64,000 nucleotides of DNA from assembly GCA_003024785.1 (NCBI GenBank), contig PUQB01000186.1:167780-231779 (forward strand), given 5' to 3'. This DNA is from Selaginella tamariscina. Taxonomy: Eukaryota > Streptophyta > Lycopodiopsida > Selaginellales > Selaginellaceae. The notes beneath the pieces were generated by a model. The model was not told the origin of the DNA and did not search any database. It was given only the letters and a program-made list of their open reading frames with translations. Positions 45,946-58,300 of the stretch are shown piece after piece (within the stretch, counting starts at the first letter, position 1; every line of letters begins with the position of its first letter). Position numbers and translations under genes: made by a program.

Positions 45946-46928
45946 ATGGCTGATTTTGAGCACTTTCAACGCGAGCACCAAATGTTGCTTCATGAGCTGG
46001 CCACTTTGCGCCAAGTGGTCACCGATCTCAAGGCTCCACCCATGCGGCACATGCAGCTGCTGATGCATCCTCCAAGGCTGCTGCGCAGGCTCTCTCTCAG
46101 GCATCGGTGGTTCCTTCTTCATCGAACTTTTCTCCGGAGCCGAAGATCAGCATGCCAGAGAAGTTCAGTGGCAACCGTGCCGATTTCCAAGGTTTCCTGA
46201 ATCAGATCCGGCTCTTGATCCGCATGCAACCACGCCGCTACTCGACGGATGCACAAAAGGTTGGCCTTTTGGCATCCTTACTAAGTGGATCTCCACGAGC
46301 TTGGGTTGCTCCCTTGCTGGAGCGTGACGACCCATTGATGGAAGACTTTGAAGGTTTCGTGGCTGCCTTTGAAGCCTGCTTTGGAGATCCTGATAAGTAC
46401 CGTTCTGCATGCACAAGTTACGGAGGCTCACACAAGGATCCAGACCAGCTTCCGTTTATGCATCCGAATTCCAGCAATTGTGCACGAACATTCCATGGGA
46501 CGAGACTGCATTGATCGAACATTTCCGTTTTGGGCTGAGGGATGACGTGAAGGACCTTCTCCTTACGTTACCGGATGCCAAACGTTAGCGGAGATCATGC
46601 AACAGGCCGTTCGCTGCGACAACCGTTTGTTCGAGCGCCGTCAGGAAAAATTCCGTCAGCAGTTCCTGCCAGCCAATCCTGTAGCCGTAGCACATGTTCC
46701 TACGACACCTTCTGGAGCAGTTCCTATGGAGGTTAACAATCCAAGCGTGGCCCACTTTCAACTGCTGAGAAGCAACGTCGACGGGATGAGAACCTATGCT
46801 TGTATTGTGGTGCAGCAGGACACAAGGTGGCGGAATGTCCTAATAAAGCCAGAAGTTCAAGACGCGTGAAGCCGAAGCTGAAGTTCAGTCGGAAAACTTC
46901 AATGTCCACTTCGTCTAGGAGCCGCGAA
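45946..46928 (+). pseudogene. Chromovirus gag, copy 2, frame broken
   Basis: Starts MADFEHFQREH at 45946. The frame is lost near 46030, where copy 2 reads GATCTCAAGG and copy 1 GATCTGCAAGG. The capsid segment continues in another frame (46107-46514) with KFSGNRADFQGF and WVAPLLERDD. A CCHC knuckle (YCGAAGHKVAEC) lies at about 46797-46845. At least three short indels relative to an intact frame. Confidence 0.85.
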
Positions 46929-46929
46929 G

Positions 46930-49900
46930 TTGGACGTAGGTGCAGGCTCCATTGGTGCTGCTCATACCATTCCATCACTCAAGTTTCCTGTACACATTCG
47001 CCTCAATAATCGAGAGCTCAAGGAGTTTGCCCTGTTAGACACTGGTGCAAATGCATGTTTCATGGATGACACTTTTGCAGCTCAGCATGGCATTCCGGTG
47101 GTGAAGTTGAAGCGTGCAATTCCTGTAGAGGTGGCCGATGGTCGTTTGATTGCTTCTGGCGCAGTTACCCACGCTACCACACCTCTCTCTTGCAGTCATG
47201 GTGCATTCAACTGTTCGATTTCCTTCAACTTGATCAAGACTCGGTCGACTCCCATCATTTTTGGCATGCCATGGTTCGTTGTTGCAAATCCGCAGATCGA
47301 CTGGAGGTCTAGGACGCTCACGTTTTCCTCTCCAGCAGCCAGGATCAATCCTGTACCTTCCTGCGTGCAGGATACATCCTTGGTGTCTGAGGCAGTACAA
47401 GCTACAGGATTGACCGTGCCTGTTCCTGTACCATGTTGAACTCCTCTCGACAGGATTCACCTCATGTCAGTTCCTCAGCACATCCGCAGGCTTTCTCCAC
47501 TCCTGTAAGTTTGCGGTTCCTGTACAGGGTTCTTCCAATCCTGTATCAGTGTCGAAGGTTCCTCCTCAACAGGATCCACCTCCTGTTGGTCGTCAGCACA
47601 CTCACAGGCTCTCCTCACTCCTGTGCAACCACGGACTTCTGTACAGGATTCTTCCAATCCTGTACACTCGTCAACATCCACATTTTTCCAATCCTGCTCT
47701 TTTGTTACTCTGTTCTATTCCACCCCCAAGATCCTTCCTCTTTTTCAGTCACAGCTCCCTCCTGCTCCTCTCCGAGTTCTTACCACTACCATGCATGAAC
47801 TTACCACTGATCCTGCTCCTTTCCACCTTTTTGCCTTTCAAGTAACTCCTACGTCCTCTTCTACCTTTCCTGTGTCTGACTCTCCTGTTTTTCAATCTCC
47901 TTCGCCTACTCCTTCTCCTCTCCTCCTTCTTCTCTACCATCCAAGTACCACGACTTTAAGGACGTTTTTGACAAGCACAAGGCTACAGTTCTTCCTGTTC
48001 ACAGGTCCTACGACTGTCCTATTGATCTTGCAGAAGGAAAGACCCCACCGTTCGGACCGATTTACGCATTGTCACCCACAGAGTTGGAGGTTCTTCGCCA
48101 GTACATCGAGGACAACTTGGCATCCGGCTTCATTCGTCACTCAAAGTCCCCTGCAGGAGCGCCAATCTTCTTTGTCAAGAAGAAGGATGGGAGCTTACGT
48201 TTGGTTGTGGACTACAGGGGTTTGAATCAAGCTACCATTCGGAATCGGTACCCGTTGCCATTGATCCCGGAACTTCTCGATCGGCTGCGAGGAGCAAAGG
48301 TGTTCACGAAGATCGACTTACGAGGGGCCTACAACCTTGTACGGATTCGTCCCGGCGATGAGTGGAAGACTGCCTTTCGTACAAGGTATGGACACTTCGA
48401 GTACACGGTGATGCCTTTCGGCCTTACCAATGCCCCAGCCGTGTTCCAACACATGGTGAACGACATCTTTCGTGACTTCTTGGACCAGTTTGTGGTGATC
48501 TACCTCGACGACATTTTGATTTTCTCCAAGGACCAGGCGGCACATGACAAGCATGTACGGTTGGTTCTACAGCGGCTTCGTGAGCATGGCTTGTATGCGA
48601 AGTTGGAGAAGTGTTTTTTCGATAGGGATTCTGTGGAGTTCTTGGGCTACATCGTCTCTCCTGCTGGCGTTTCCATGGACATGCACAAGGTGAAGACCAT
48701 CGTGGAGTGGGAGAGGCCCAAGTCTGTACGAGATGTACAATGTTTCCTTGGCTTTGCAAACTTCTACAGGCGATTCATACAGGACTTCTCCAAGCGTGTA
48801 CTTCCACTCACGGAACTCACCAAGCGCACAGAGGTTTTCTCTTGGTCCGACAAGGCGGAACATGCATTCACAACACTCAAGGACACCTTCACGACAGCTC
48901 CGATTTTAGCACATCCTGATCCTTCTCGTCCTTTCTTCGTTGAAGCAGATGCCTCGGATTTTGCAGTAGGATCCGTCCTATCGCAAGTTGGAGAGGACAA
49001 GTTGCTTCATCCTGTAGCTTTTCACTCTCGTAAGTTCCTGTCGGCGGAGATCAATTACGAGATTCATGACAAGGAACTCAAGGCCATTGTGGATTCGTTT
49101 GAGGAGTGGCGGCATTTCCTGGAAGGTGCTGCACATCCTGTACAAGTTCTTACGGATCACAAGAACCTGGAGTACTTTCAAACGGCTCGAGTTCTCAGTC
49201 GGCGACAGGCTAGGTGGGCGAGTTCCTATCACGTTTTGACTTCGTCATCGTCTACAGGCCCGGTTTTCGGAATGGCAAGGCGGACGCATTGTCTAGGCGC
49301 TCTACCTTGCACCAAGCCCGGGCGATCCTGCATTTGACTGTCAAAGGCAAGTGTTGTTGGGTCCTGATCGATTCCGGCTTGCGGCACTGCAGGTCATCAG
49401 GCTCCAGCAAATTCAACTCTCCTACAAGACGTCCGTTCGCAGTTGGCTACAGACGACTTGGCAAAGAATGTGTTCTCACACATTCATCCTGACGTTGCAA
49501 GTTCCTCTTCCTCCAGTTCCCGTCCAGACTACAACCTGTTCACCATACAGGATGGACTCCTGTACCGGGAAGGTCTCCTGTACGTTCCTGTTGGTGTTTG
49601 CAGGACTCGTGTGGTACAGGATTGTCATGATACCCCGGCTACAGGACATTTTGGTGTGGCCAAGACAGTTGAGTTGGTGACTCGCAACTATTGGTGGCCT
49701 GGGTTGCGGGTTTTGTGGAAAGGTTTGTACGGAGTTGTGACACCTGCAACAGGTCGAAGATGCCTCGTCATGCACCTTCTGGTCTTCTTCGTCCTCTTCC
49801 TGTTCCTTCTGCTCCTTGGAGATCCATTTCTATGGATTTCCTCACAGATCTTCCTCCTTCTCGTGGATTCGATGCAGTTCTTGTGGTGGTTGACCGTTTC

Positions 49901-50905
49901 ACCAAGCAGGCTCATTTCCTACCCTGCAACAAGACAGCTACAGGTCAGACAACTGCCGAGTTGGTGATCCGTGAGGTGTTCCGACATCATGGTCTTCCTG
50001 AGAGCATTGTTTCCGATCGAGGTCCACAATTCATGTCCAAGTTTTGGCGAGAGCTTCTTCGGAGTCTACAGGTTAAAGCGGATCTTTCTTCAGGATATCA
50101 CCCGCAAACTGATGGACAGTCAGAACGCACAATCCAGACCTTGGAGCAATATCTTCGTTGCTTCATCAGTTACCAACAGGATAATTGGTTGGACCTTCTT
50201 CCTATGGCGGAGTTTGCCTACAACAACTCCATTCACGCATCTACAGGCCAGACACCTTTCTTTGCTCTTACAGGCCACCATCCACGTTTTGACTTTGCTC
50301 TCCTGCTTCTCCTTCTTCCGCTCCTGCAGTACAGGATCGTCTTCAGCATCTTCGGCAGGTACAGGATGATCTCCAGGTTCATCTTCAGCAGGCACAGGAA
50401 CGGTACAAGCATCATGCTGATGCTCACCGTCAGCCGCACCTGCATACAAGATTGGTGATCTCGTGTGGCTTCTTCGTCGACACATTCGCACCAACAGGCC
50501 TTCTTCTAAGTTGGATTTTCAACGATTGGGCCCTTACAGGATCGTGGCGGAGGTAAATCCTGTAGCTTTCCGACTCGAGTTACCACCACGGTGAAACTTC
50601 ATCCTGTGTTTCACACCTCCTTGTTGGAGCCGTATCATCCTTCTTCTCTTCCTGGTCGTGCTTCTTCTCCTCCCCCTCCTGTGGTCATTGCTGGTGAACC
50701 TGAGTACGAAGTTGCAGCCATCCTTGATTCTCGTCTTCATCGTCAACTTCAATACTTGGTGGATTGGAAAGGTTATTTGCCTACCGATCGCACTTGGGAA
50801 CCTGCATCCAACTTACTCCATGCTTCTTCCAAAGTTGCTGCTTCCATCGGCATTATCCTGCTAAACCAGGTCCCAAGACTCGTGGAACTCGTCCTTAGGG
50901 AGGAG
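46930..50905 (+). pseudogene. Chromovirus pol, copy 2, with intact RT block
   Basis: Protease with ALLDTGANA (about 47025-47050). A continuous frame of 422 codons (48069-49337) holds RT ([53 protein letters not shown]) and RNase H ([34 protein letters not shown]). The integrase frame (49691-50458) has [28 protein letters not shown] and GYHPQTDGQSERTIQ, giving the D, D, E set. The C-terminal chromodomain (50690-50860) has EYEVAAILDSR and YLVDWKGYLPTDRTWE. The LRGAYNL...YLDDIL pattern resembles Sushi/Tf1/Tcn1 elements rather than seed-plant Tekay/CRM/Reina. Short indels separate RNase H from integrase and integrase from chromodomain. Confidence 0.92.
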
Positions 50906-50909
50906 GTGC

Positions 50910-51436
50910 TGTCACGACCCGATACAGGATACAGGATACGACATACAGGATTCAGCCTACAGGATACAGGATACGCATACAGGATTTCGCTACAGGATAT
51001 CGATACAGGATATTCCCGCAGGATATTCCACAGGATATGCACAGGATATTCCTAGGATATTCCTAGGATATTCCTACAGGATATTCCTATAGGATAAGGA
51101 TGACCAATTTTGGCTAGTGACTAGATTAGGCTCATGACCAGATTAGCTTGGAGTTGTGAGCATAAAAGCTCCGACCTAATTGTTGTACAATCAGTTACTA
51201 TCAACACCAGTCTTCTACGATCATATCTTGTTCTTGTCTTGCTCTTGTCTTGTCTTGCTCCTTTGCCTCCTGTCTTGTCCTCTCCTGATCCTGTCTACTC
51301 CTGATTCCTGTCCCAGTTCCTATTCTGCTATCTTGCTCCCGGATCCTATCCTGATCCTGGATCCGTCCTGTTTGAGTCAAGCCTTCCTGTCCCTGGAATC
51401 CTACTTGCTTCCTGGTTCCTGGATCGTGGCTTGACA
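50910..51436 (+). repeat. 3' LTR of chromovirus copy 2
   Basis: 527 bp. It is preceded by the polypurine tract AGGGAGGAGGTGC (50897-50909). It has the same TATA box and start region as the 5' LTR, with a rearranged TACAGGATAT block. Confidence 0.93.
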
Positions 51437-51469
51437 GATAGGGTAGAGAATCCTCAACCCTGAGGTTTT

Positions 51470-53260
51470 CAATTTGACATAAAATAAGAAGAATGTACAC
51501 ATTTATAACTTTTTGTTCCTTGGCACCTAAGTTTTTTATTTTTATTTGTGAGTTGCCATGTGTTTAGTCCTCTATTTTCTTACAATTTCTTTTAGGGAGA
51601 AATGGGGAAGAGACACGCTCAACTAGCTTCATAAATTGCACCTCATTTGCTCGTTCCACAAGATGACAAAACTCAATCACAAGATCAAGCTCTACTATCT
51701 ATGGATTTATGAAGACACCACTTTCAAATTTACTAAATGGTTTGAAGAGGAAGGGTGGTGAAAACTTATTATGAACTCCACTAGTATTGTGAAGTCAAAT
51801 GATCAAGTGCACTAATAAGAAATATGAGCAATCTCATGGATTTCTTAAGACAAATGAATACATTAGCATGACCCAAGCTTTTGTGATAGCTATTGGAAGA
51901 AACTAACTCAAAAAGAAAGGAAGAAATAGAAGAGCATAAATACTAGGGAGAACATATGCAAATCTTTTTTAGAACAATATCCATAGATACTGGACTTGGC
52001 TGACAAACATTTGATGTATAAAATGGTAATCATCACCTACAATGGATGAGCATCATCAAGGATACTACTCTGATAAAATGTCACATGCACAAAACCAAGG
52101 AGATGCTTATGTTCATGAAAATGTGGAATTTTTTCAAGGGGATAAAGAAGAAGGCACATGTGGATAATTGGTTCCTATACATAGCAAAGATCTTTGTCAT
52201 TCTCAAGAAAGATAAAGACGACCTTTTAGACTACCACGTGAAACACGCTTCAAATTGTATGATTTTGTGGTATGTTATTTTTCTTGTTTCTTGATATTAA
52301 TTATGAATCTATACAATTGATAGATTTGCTAGAGGCAACCAATTTTTTTTGATCTAGCAGCAAAATGAATCAATCTACACATGGACGTGCAAGCAAAGGA
52401 ATTTGCCTTCAACTCAAAATTATACTTAAAATTTTTGTAGAAAATCACAGAAGAAGAGATTAAAGATTTGCATTTGTACTTGGAGCTTCATTGTGTGCCA
52501 AACAACGAGCTATAGTTTTTTTAATGAGGTTGAACTTCCTGAAGGTCAATGAGCAAGAAAAAGAAGAGAAAGTTGTTGTTGGGTGAGTCAAGCGGTGACA
52601 GTGGATCGAGAAAGGAAAAAAGAAAAATAAGGAAATCTATGCAAAGAATGAGTTGTATAGTTTTTCCACGACTTTGTTGGAGAAGAAGCATGCATTGTAC
52701 AGTGGATCGAGAAAGGAAAAAAAGAAAAATAAGGAAATCTATGCAAAGAATGAGTTGTATAGTTTTTTTCCATGACTTTGTTGGAGAAGAAGCATGCATT
52801 GTACATGTTTGTGCTGCAACATTTTATCATTGGATAAAGCTCTTGAAGTACATAATGTATCCCCCGATGTGCCTAAGTTTAAAGAAGGTGTTGAGAAGAG
52901 TTTTACAACTAAGCATTGAACAAACATTGTTATCACATGGTAGGGGATATGACATGGTAGTCAAAGACTTCTCAACTGGCCTTTCCCAACGGTCAATTGG
53001 ATTACCAAAAATTAAAAAGAGTTACCAACCTGCATTCTTTGTAGAGATTATTTCTCACATGTTATGAGGAATTTCTTTAAACACATGGGTTTTGTAGTGT
53101 TGATTAGGCCATGCAAAATCATTTGGAACATACACTCCGAAAAACTTTATCACAATATAGGAAATTGGTTTAGCAATTTCTAATTTTTATGATTAAGGAT
53201 ACAAACAACAATTAAATAACATCATTTAGAATACTTGTTATTACCCAAGAACAACAACTA
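51470..53260 (+). other. Unidentified region with a 101-bp tandem duplication
   Basis: No recognised gene. 52601-52701 is repeated at 52702-52804 (GTGGATCGAGAAAGGAAAAA...GCATTGTACA) with few differences. The frame across it (52549-53067, lysine/arginine-rich) is probably not a gene. The region may be the second half of the element-like unit that begins near 40450. Confidence 0.35.
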
Positions 53261-53263
53261 TAG

Positions 53264-53452
53264 ATCCTCAATGCTGAGGATTTCTCGGTGATATCCTTGG
53301 TGTTGAGGACATTGTGAAGAGATTCTCGGCATTGAGGATTTCTTGCTAGTGTCCTCGACATTGAGGAGATTGCAGAGTTCCTTGACATCAAGGATTTCTT
53401 GATGGTGTCCATAGCACCAAGGACATTGTGGGAGATTCTTGGCACTAAGGAT
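53264..53452. repeat. 28-29 bp palindromic minisatellite, cluster 5
   Basis: Seven copies begin at 53264, 53293, 53322, 53351, 53378, 53406 and 53434, with steps of 27-29 bp. Examples are GATCCTCAATGCTGAGGATT and TTCCTTGACATCAAGGATT. Linkers of about 10 bp vary. Confidence 0.88.
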
Positions 53453-53454
53453 CT

Positions 53455-55015
53455 CCTCTAAACCAAAATTGGACTTTTGAGAAGAGCATTGAGAAATCCT
53501 AAGTTATGATTGACTTTAATGCCTTTGTGAATGTAGTGCGTTTGATGTGTGATTGGTCATAATAGTACGAAGGGGCGAACAAACTTGGCTAACACCCTAG
53601 TGAAAAATATTAGGTATCTAAAATTATCAAATGGAAAATATTAGTATGTCAAATGGGCATTAAAAATACTTATTAAATTTTTATTACAAGTGCTAGAGGT
53701 CCAAAAAATTAACCCCTCTTTTCACCAAGATCTTAACAACTTTAATGAAACTTGATGACTACATTTTAACTTGTTCATGGGTACTCAGAAATTGCTTTTT
53801 ATTGGAGCTACAATGGGAAGGAATGTTTTAGGAATGAACATGGATCAAGTAATTTGTTCACATGTGAGAGAAACGATTTTGGTAAACCTCCTCAAACCCT
53901 TGCATTTCAAACAAACGCTTGAGGCAAAGGAAGAGCCAATAGAGACATTAAGTAGTGGTTTAGAATTTGAGGACAACGAGGATGAGAGCGATAAAGAGAA
54001 ATTTGATAATGACTAAAAACTAAAACTAAAACATTTAAATAAACATGCACCAAAGAGGAGGTTCAAATAACACAAGGACCAAGAAGTTGAACAAGTTCAA
54101 CAAATAAAAAGTCCTTTAAGAAGAAGAAAGAAAAGTGGAAGCACAAGAGGGTGCTAACAAACAACCTTCAATTCAATCTCCAAGGATCGAAAAAGAAAAT
54201 GCACACAAGAATAAGAAGAAAAAAACTATTTGTAAAGTTATTTGTGATGAATTACCAAGAAGAATGCAATCATCTAACATGTTGTCCACACAATGAAGAT
54301 AAAGAAGACTAAAAGTAATGTTCCAAGGAAGAGCTAATTAAGGGTCCACATGTGCAATACTATTTTTGTAAAATTACTTCTATATTTTTTGTACAAATGT
54401 TAAAACCTAATTTATCTTTTTGCAATTAACATATGTGAATATAAAGTTTTTACACATTAGTAATAACATGATTAATCAAGTGCTTCTTTAGACTTCATTT
54501 AAGAAAGGAATGTGAATACCTTCTATGAGCTTCAAATCAATCAACGTCCTTTGGCACTCCACCTAAATATATCCTTTATATCTTTCATAATTAGTTTTCA
54601 TTGTCTGCAAAATACAAGATGTTAAAATTACCCCAAACAGTCTCTCGACATCAAGGACATTTTAAGACATTGACAATATGCATAATTTAGGTGAAATACT
54701 TTTTCTTTGCCAATCTTCGATGCCGAAGTTGATCAACATGAATACTCCTAGTATCATTTGTACAGTTGCGCGGTCTTGACGCGTAGCATGTGTATGTCTA
54801 AGCGTGCAAAATAATCATTGGTGCACATGTAATTTATCAGATTGTGTTACAAAAGCTCCTCTTAAGTCAAGTATTAAATCATTCTATCAGATTGATTATT
54901 ACTATTAATGTTAATGTATTTAAGTCTTCAAGAGTAGTTCAATTATTATTGTTTAAGTGAAGCCTTTAAAATTATCTCTTTTACCAAGTCCTCCCCTAAG
55001 TTCATAATTAATTTT
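53455..55015 (+). other. No recognised gene; two stray palindromic copies
   Basis: An 81-codon frame (53771-54016) ends in an acidic stretch (FEDNEDESDKEKFDND) and is followed by lysine-rich sequence to about 54260. This could be a decayed transposon protein but is unidentified. Stray palindromic copies lie at 54641-54658 and 54713-54730. Confidence 0.3.
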
Positions 55016-55019
55016 AATA

Positions 55020-55330
55020 AGTTTGGGGTGTCCAATAGGATTAGGAACACCCCTAGGGTTGATCTAACCTTAGTTTATAAGGATAATTAAGTTAGTTAGG
55101 CTAAACCTTACACTTAGGGTCTAGCCTGCTTTATTTAATAGGTGGGACTCCATAAAATTAAGTAAAGGTGGAGCAAGCATACTAGTGTGTATAAAAAGAG
55201 AGCATATTGTTTTCTCTCTCACATGCCATCAACTCATACCTCTAACTTTAGGGTATGTCATACCCTATCCTTGTCATTGATGAATGCATCGTTGTGCCTT
55301 AAATATTTTACTAATTTAGTAGTTGAGGCC
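55020..55330 (+). repeat. Dispersed repeat, inverted relative of 1-300
   Basis: GGATTAGGAACACCCCTAGG at 55037 onward, GGTGGGACTCC, then TAAGTAAAGGTGG and a TATAAAAAGAGAGC box (about 55188-55202) in order resemble the reverse complement of 130-300. The TATA-like box and the conserved order would fit an old LTR or promoter-bearing repeat. Confidence 0.35.
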
Positions 55331-58300
55331 TTGTTCTAGCCAACTCATCTATGTTAAGCTTGTATATACGTACATACATATATATACACATTGTGTACAT
55401 AGTAATTCTCTTTTAATATATTTAAATGTATGTATATATAGGTTTGTATGCTTATAATATGCATTTTAACATATGTTTTTATAAATTTTAATAGTATAGT
55501 AATCCAATGGAAGTGCTAATTGACAATAAAGGTGATATTCTACACAATTTAATGATGCCATATGAAAATGTTAGTTGAGTTTTATCTATAATAGAATTCA
55601 CTTAATAGTGCATGAGATGTTATTTGTTAAACTATTTTATGGTTGTTCAAACTCTATGTCCCTACTTGATATTATATTGTAGTATTTCTTATTATTGATA
55701 ATATTTTTATTGAGTATTGTGTTCCTACATGACCACTATCAACTATCTCTAGCAATTCCTTCTGCATTATGTAGGTCCATATTTAATAATACAACATGTG
55801 GGAAATATAACATTAAGTTGAATCTTTCTCAAAAGTTGAGAATGATATTTCATATTAATATTTTTAAAACCGTTAATTTTCATAGAGAACATAAATATTA
55901 AACAAACATGTTAAACTTGTGTTTACCTTTAGAATTGGTTAATGATATAAAGCATATGAAGTTGAGTTCATATTGAATGTGCATGATATATATTAAATAA
56001 TGCAAAAATGTAAGAAGACATTAACTAACTCTATCGAGTTTTGTAAATTTTACAACAGTTCTCACTTCGACTCACATGTTAAATAATCTTGCATTTAAGT
56101 CAGGATTTCAAATGATTTATAATTTCAAGGAAAAATGAATATTTATTCTTTCACTTGACTAAGGGTTCACTACTTGACTTTAATGTGAATTAATAAAATT
56201 ATAAAATTATTAAGTGAGTGTGAATAAGTTTATCAATGGCTGTAAACAATTTGATCTCTATGTCGAATTTAAACTAGATTAGGGTTTAAAAACAATGAAT
56301 AAACTTATTAACCAACAACTGTGAATAATTTAATTCATACTGTCAAACTAAAACTAAATTTGTTTACTTTAAAATATTCAATTTCATAAACAAACTATGA
56401 TATGCACAATACCGATAAATATTTAATACCACATTAATCTTTATTATTCATATTCTTTTATCCATTTATATTATGTTCAAATGTTAAAGTTGGTATAATG
56501 ACGTTCTTATGCAATCAATGTGTGATCACTACACATGCTAACAACATGGATTAATGTTAATAGTTTTAAACATTATTTAATGGAAAAAAACAATTAGCAC
56601 TAATACATTATATAGATTGTTATATTCTCATAGTTTTTTTGTTGCTATTTGTAACAAATATTTTTTACACAAGGTTGCAACATAAATTAATAAATCTCAA
56701 ATAGTTATTGATTTAATGATGGATATATTTTTAAATATTACATGATTTAATGTTATAAAAAAATTGAGAATGGTTAAAAGTTATATAATGCTTTTATATA
56801 ATCTTAAGCTAAATCATTAGAAATAATTAAGATGATAAATTCAAATAACCATAATGTATAAATCAAATATTAGATAAAAAAAATATAAAACACAAATTTT
56901 ATATGCTTGCTTATATATTAAGGATAGATTAGTGGCCTTCAACTGTAAATCTTTTTTTCTCGCAAGTCCATCCAAGCTCAATGTTAATGTTTAGTAATAT
57001 ATAATTGTCCTATTAAGATTAAACTTAGTTAAATTTTATAATTTAAACATTTATAATTTAAATATTAAGTTCTCTTTGTATGTCTAGCTTCATGGTTTTT
57101 CCATGTTCCATGCATTTATTACAGCTTTATATAATGTTTTAAATGATTGACATATATAGTAATTTATATCCTCTCTTTAACTTTACTCTTACGGCTCTTA
57201 TTTAAACTTTTAAACATTGTTTTTCATCCATAAACAATAAATGCCTAAAAAAAAAATATTGTAATTAAAATTTATATTACATTATTACTTTCTTATTGAT
57301 GCAAATAAATATATACTATATTAGTTATATGATCAAATTCCTACCCAAGTTGATATAAAAAAATACATAGTCCATATTTAATTTCCATATTTCTTATAAA
57401 TACTTCTCATTTATGTACATCAGAAAAATCAATTATTGAATCTTTACAAATCCAAGTTAGTGTTTTTTATTTTTTTGTGATATATTATTTCTATGTAGCA
57501 TAACTCATCTTAAAAGGCATGTATCTTTTGTGAAGTTAAGGCATAAGTCTCCTTGGGGCAAGATTATAAAGTTTAATTATTCTTTAGGGCTCATGAGATA
57601 GTCACTCTAGAGTACTTGAAACTTGTGGACACCACCATTGTATAAGAAAAATCGTGTATACATACAATGATGAGTCATAAGCAATGGCAAATAATGGCAA
57701 ATAGTGATAAAAATAACTTAAGGATATTTTGTTTTACACTAGTGAGTGTTCTTTGAGGAATTCAACAAGCGCATACCAGTCTTTATATATATAATTAATT
57801 TACATTTTCACTTTTGATAATATAAAAAAACATGATGATAAATAAAAAACATTTCGATCTTCATATTAACTACATTCCTCCGACCTACAATTAAACTACG
57901 TTTATAAGCAATTCCACCCATGCATATGCATAAAATCAATTTTTTATAATTGTTGTGGTGTCAATACCTCTTATTTTGAAAGCTTTGGTAGCTTAAAATC
58001 TCGCCAGACAGAATTGGAAAGTGTTTAATAATTCTTTTGGTAAATGTAATAAAAAAATTTAACTTTAACAAAAAAAGAATAATTTTACTTTGACTTTATT
58101 TTTAATCTTTAATTAAAAACTTTTTCAACCTTTATTTAATATATAAGAATTAAAAATATCAACTTATTATTTTATATAATAATACAATATGAAATACAAT
58201 TAAAAAGTTCTTCTTGTGATAGAATTGACAAAATTAGTCTTGTCTTTAAATTTTTTTGTTATATCACATTAATAAAGAAATAAAAAAGAAAACAAATTTA

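Larger units (their letters stand above)
45338..51436 (+). mobile_element. Ty3/gypsy chromovirus copy 2 (Sushi/Tf1-like), full length
   Basis: Complete element with LTRs 45338-45846 and 50910-51436, starting TGTCACGACCC and ending GCTTGACA, flanked by the 5-bp repeat GATAG (45333-45337 and 51437-51441). Gag, protease, RT, RNase H, integrase and chromodomain follow in plus orientation. It is highly similar to copy 1 (838-7006) in inverted orientation. The LTRs differ in length (509 and 527 bp), mainly in the CAGGATA repeat block, so it is either not very recent or that block changes quickly. It is inserted in a palindromic minisatellite. Confidence 0.95.
45214..51466. repeat. Palindromic cluster 4, split by chromovirus copy 2
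   Basis: Copies at 45214, 45248, 45265, 45291 and 45319, and after the inserted element at 51449-51466. Without the insertion (45338-51441) the spacing of the last two is again 26-28 bp, so the element landed inside the array. Confidence 0.8.

Noticed and set aside
52549-53067. 172-codon lysine/arginine-rich frame as a nuclear protein gene
   Set aside because: It spans a tandem duplication in AT-rich repeat DNA and has no known motif or homologous pattern.
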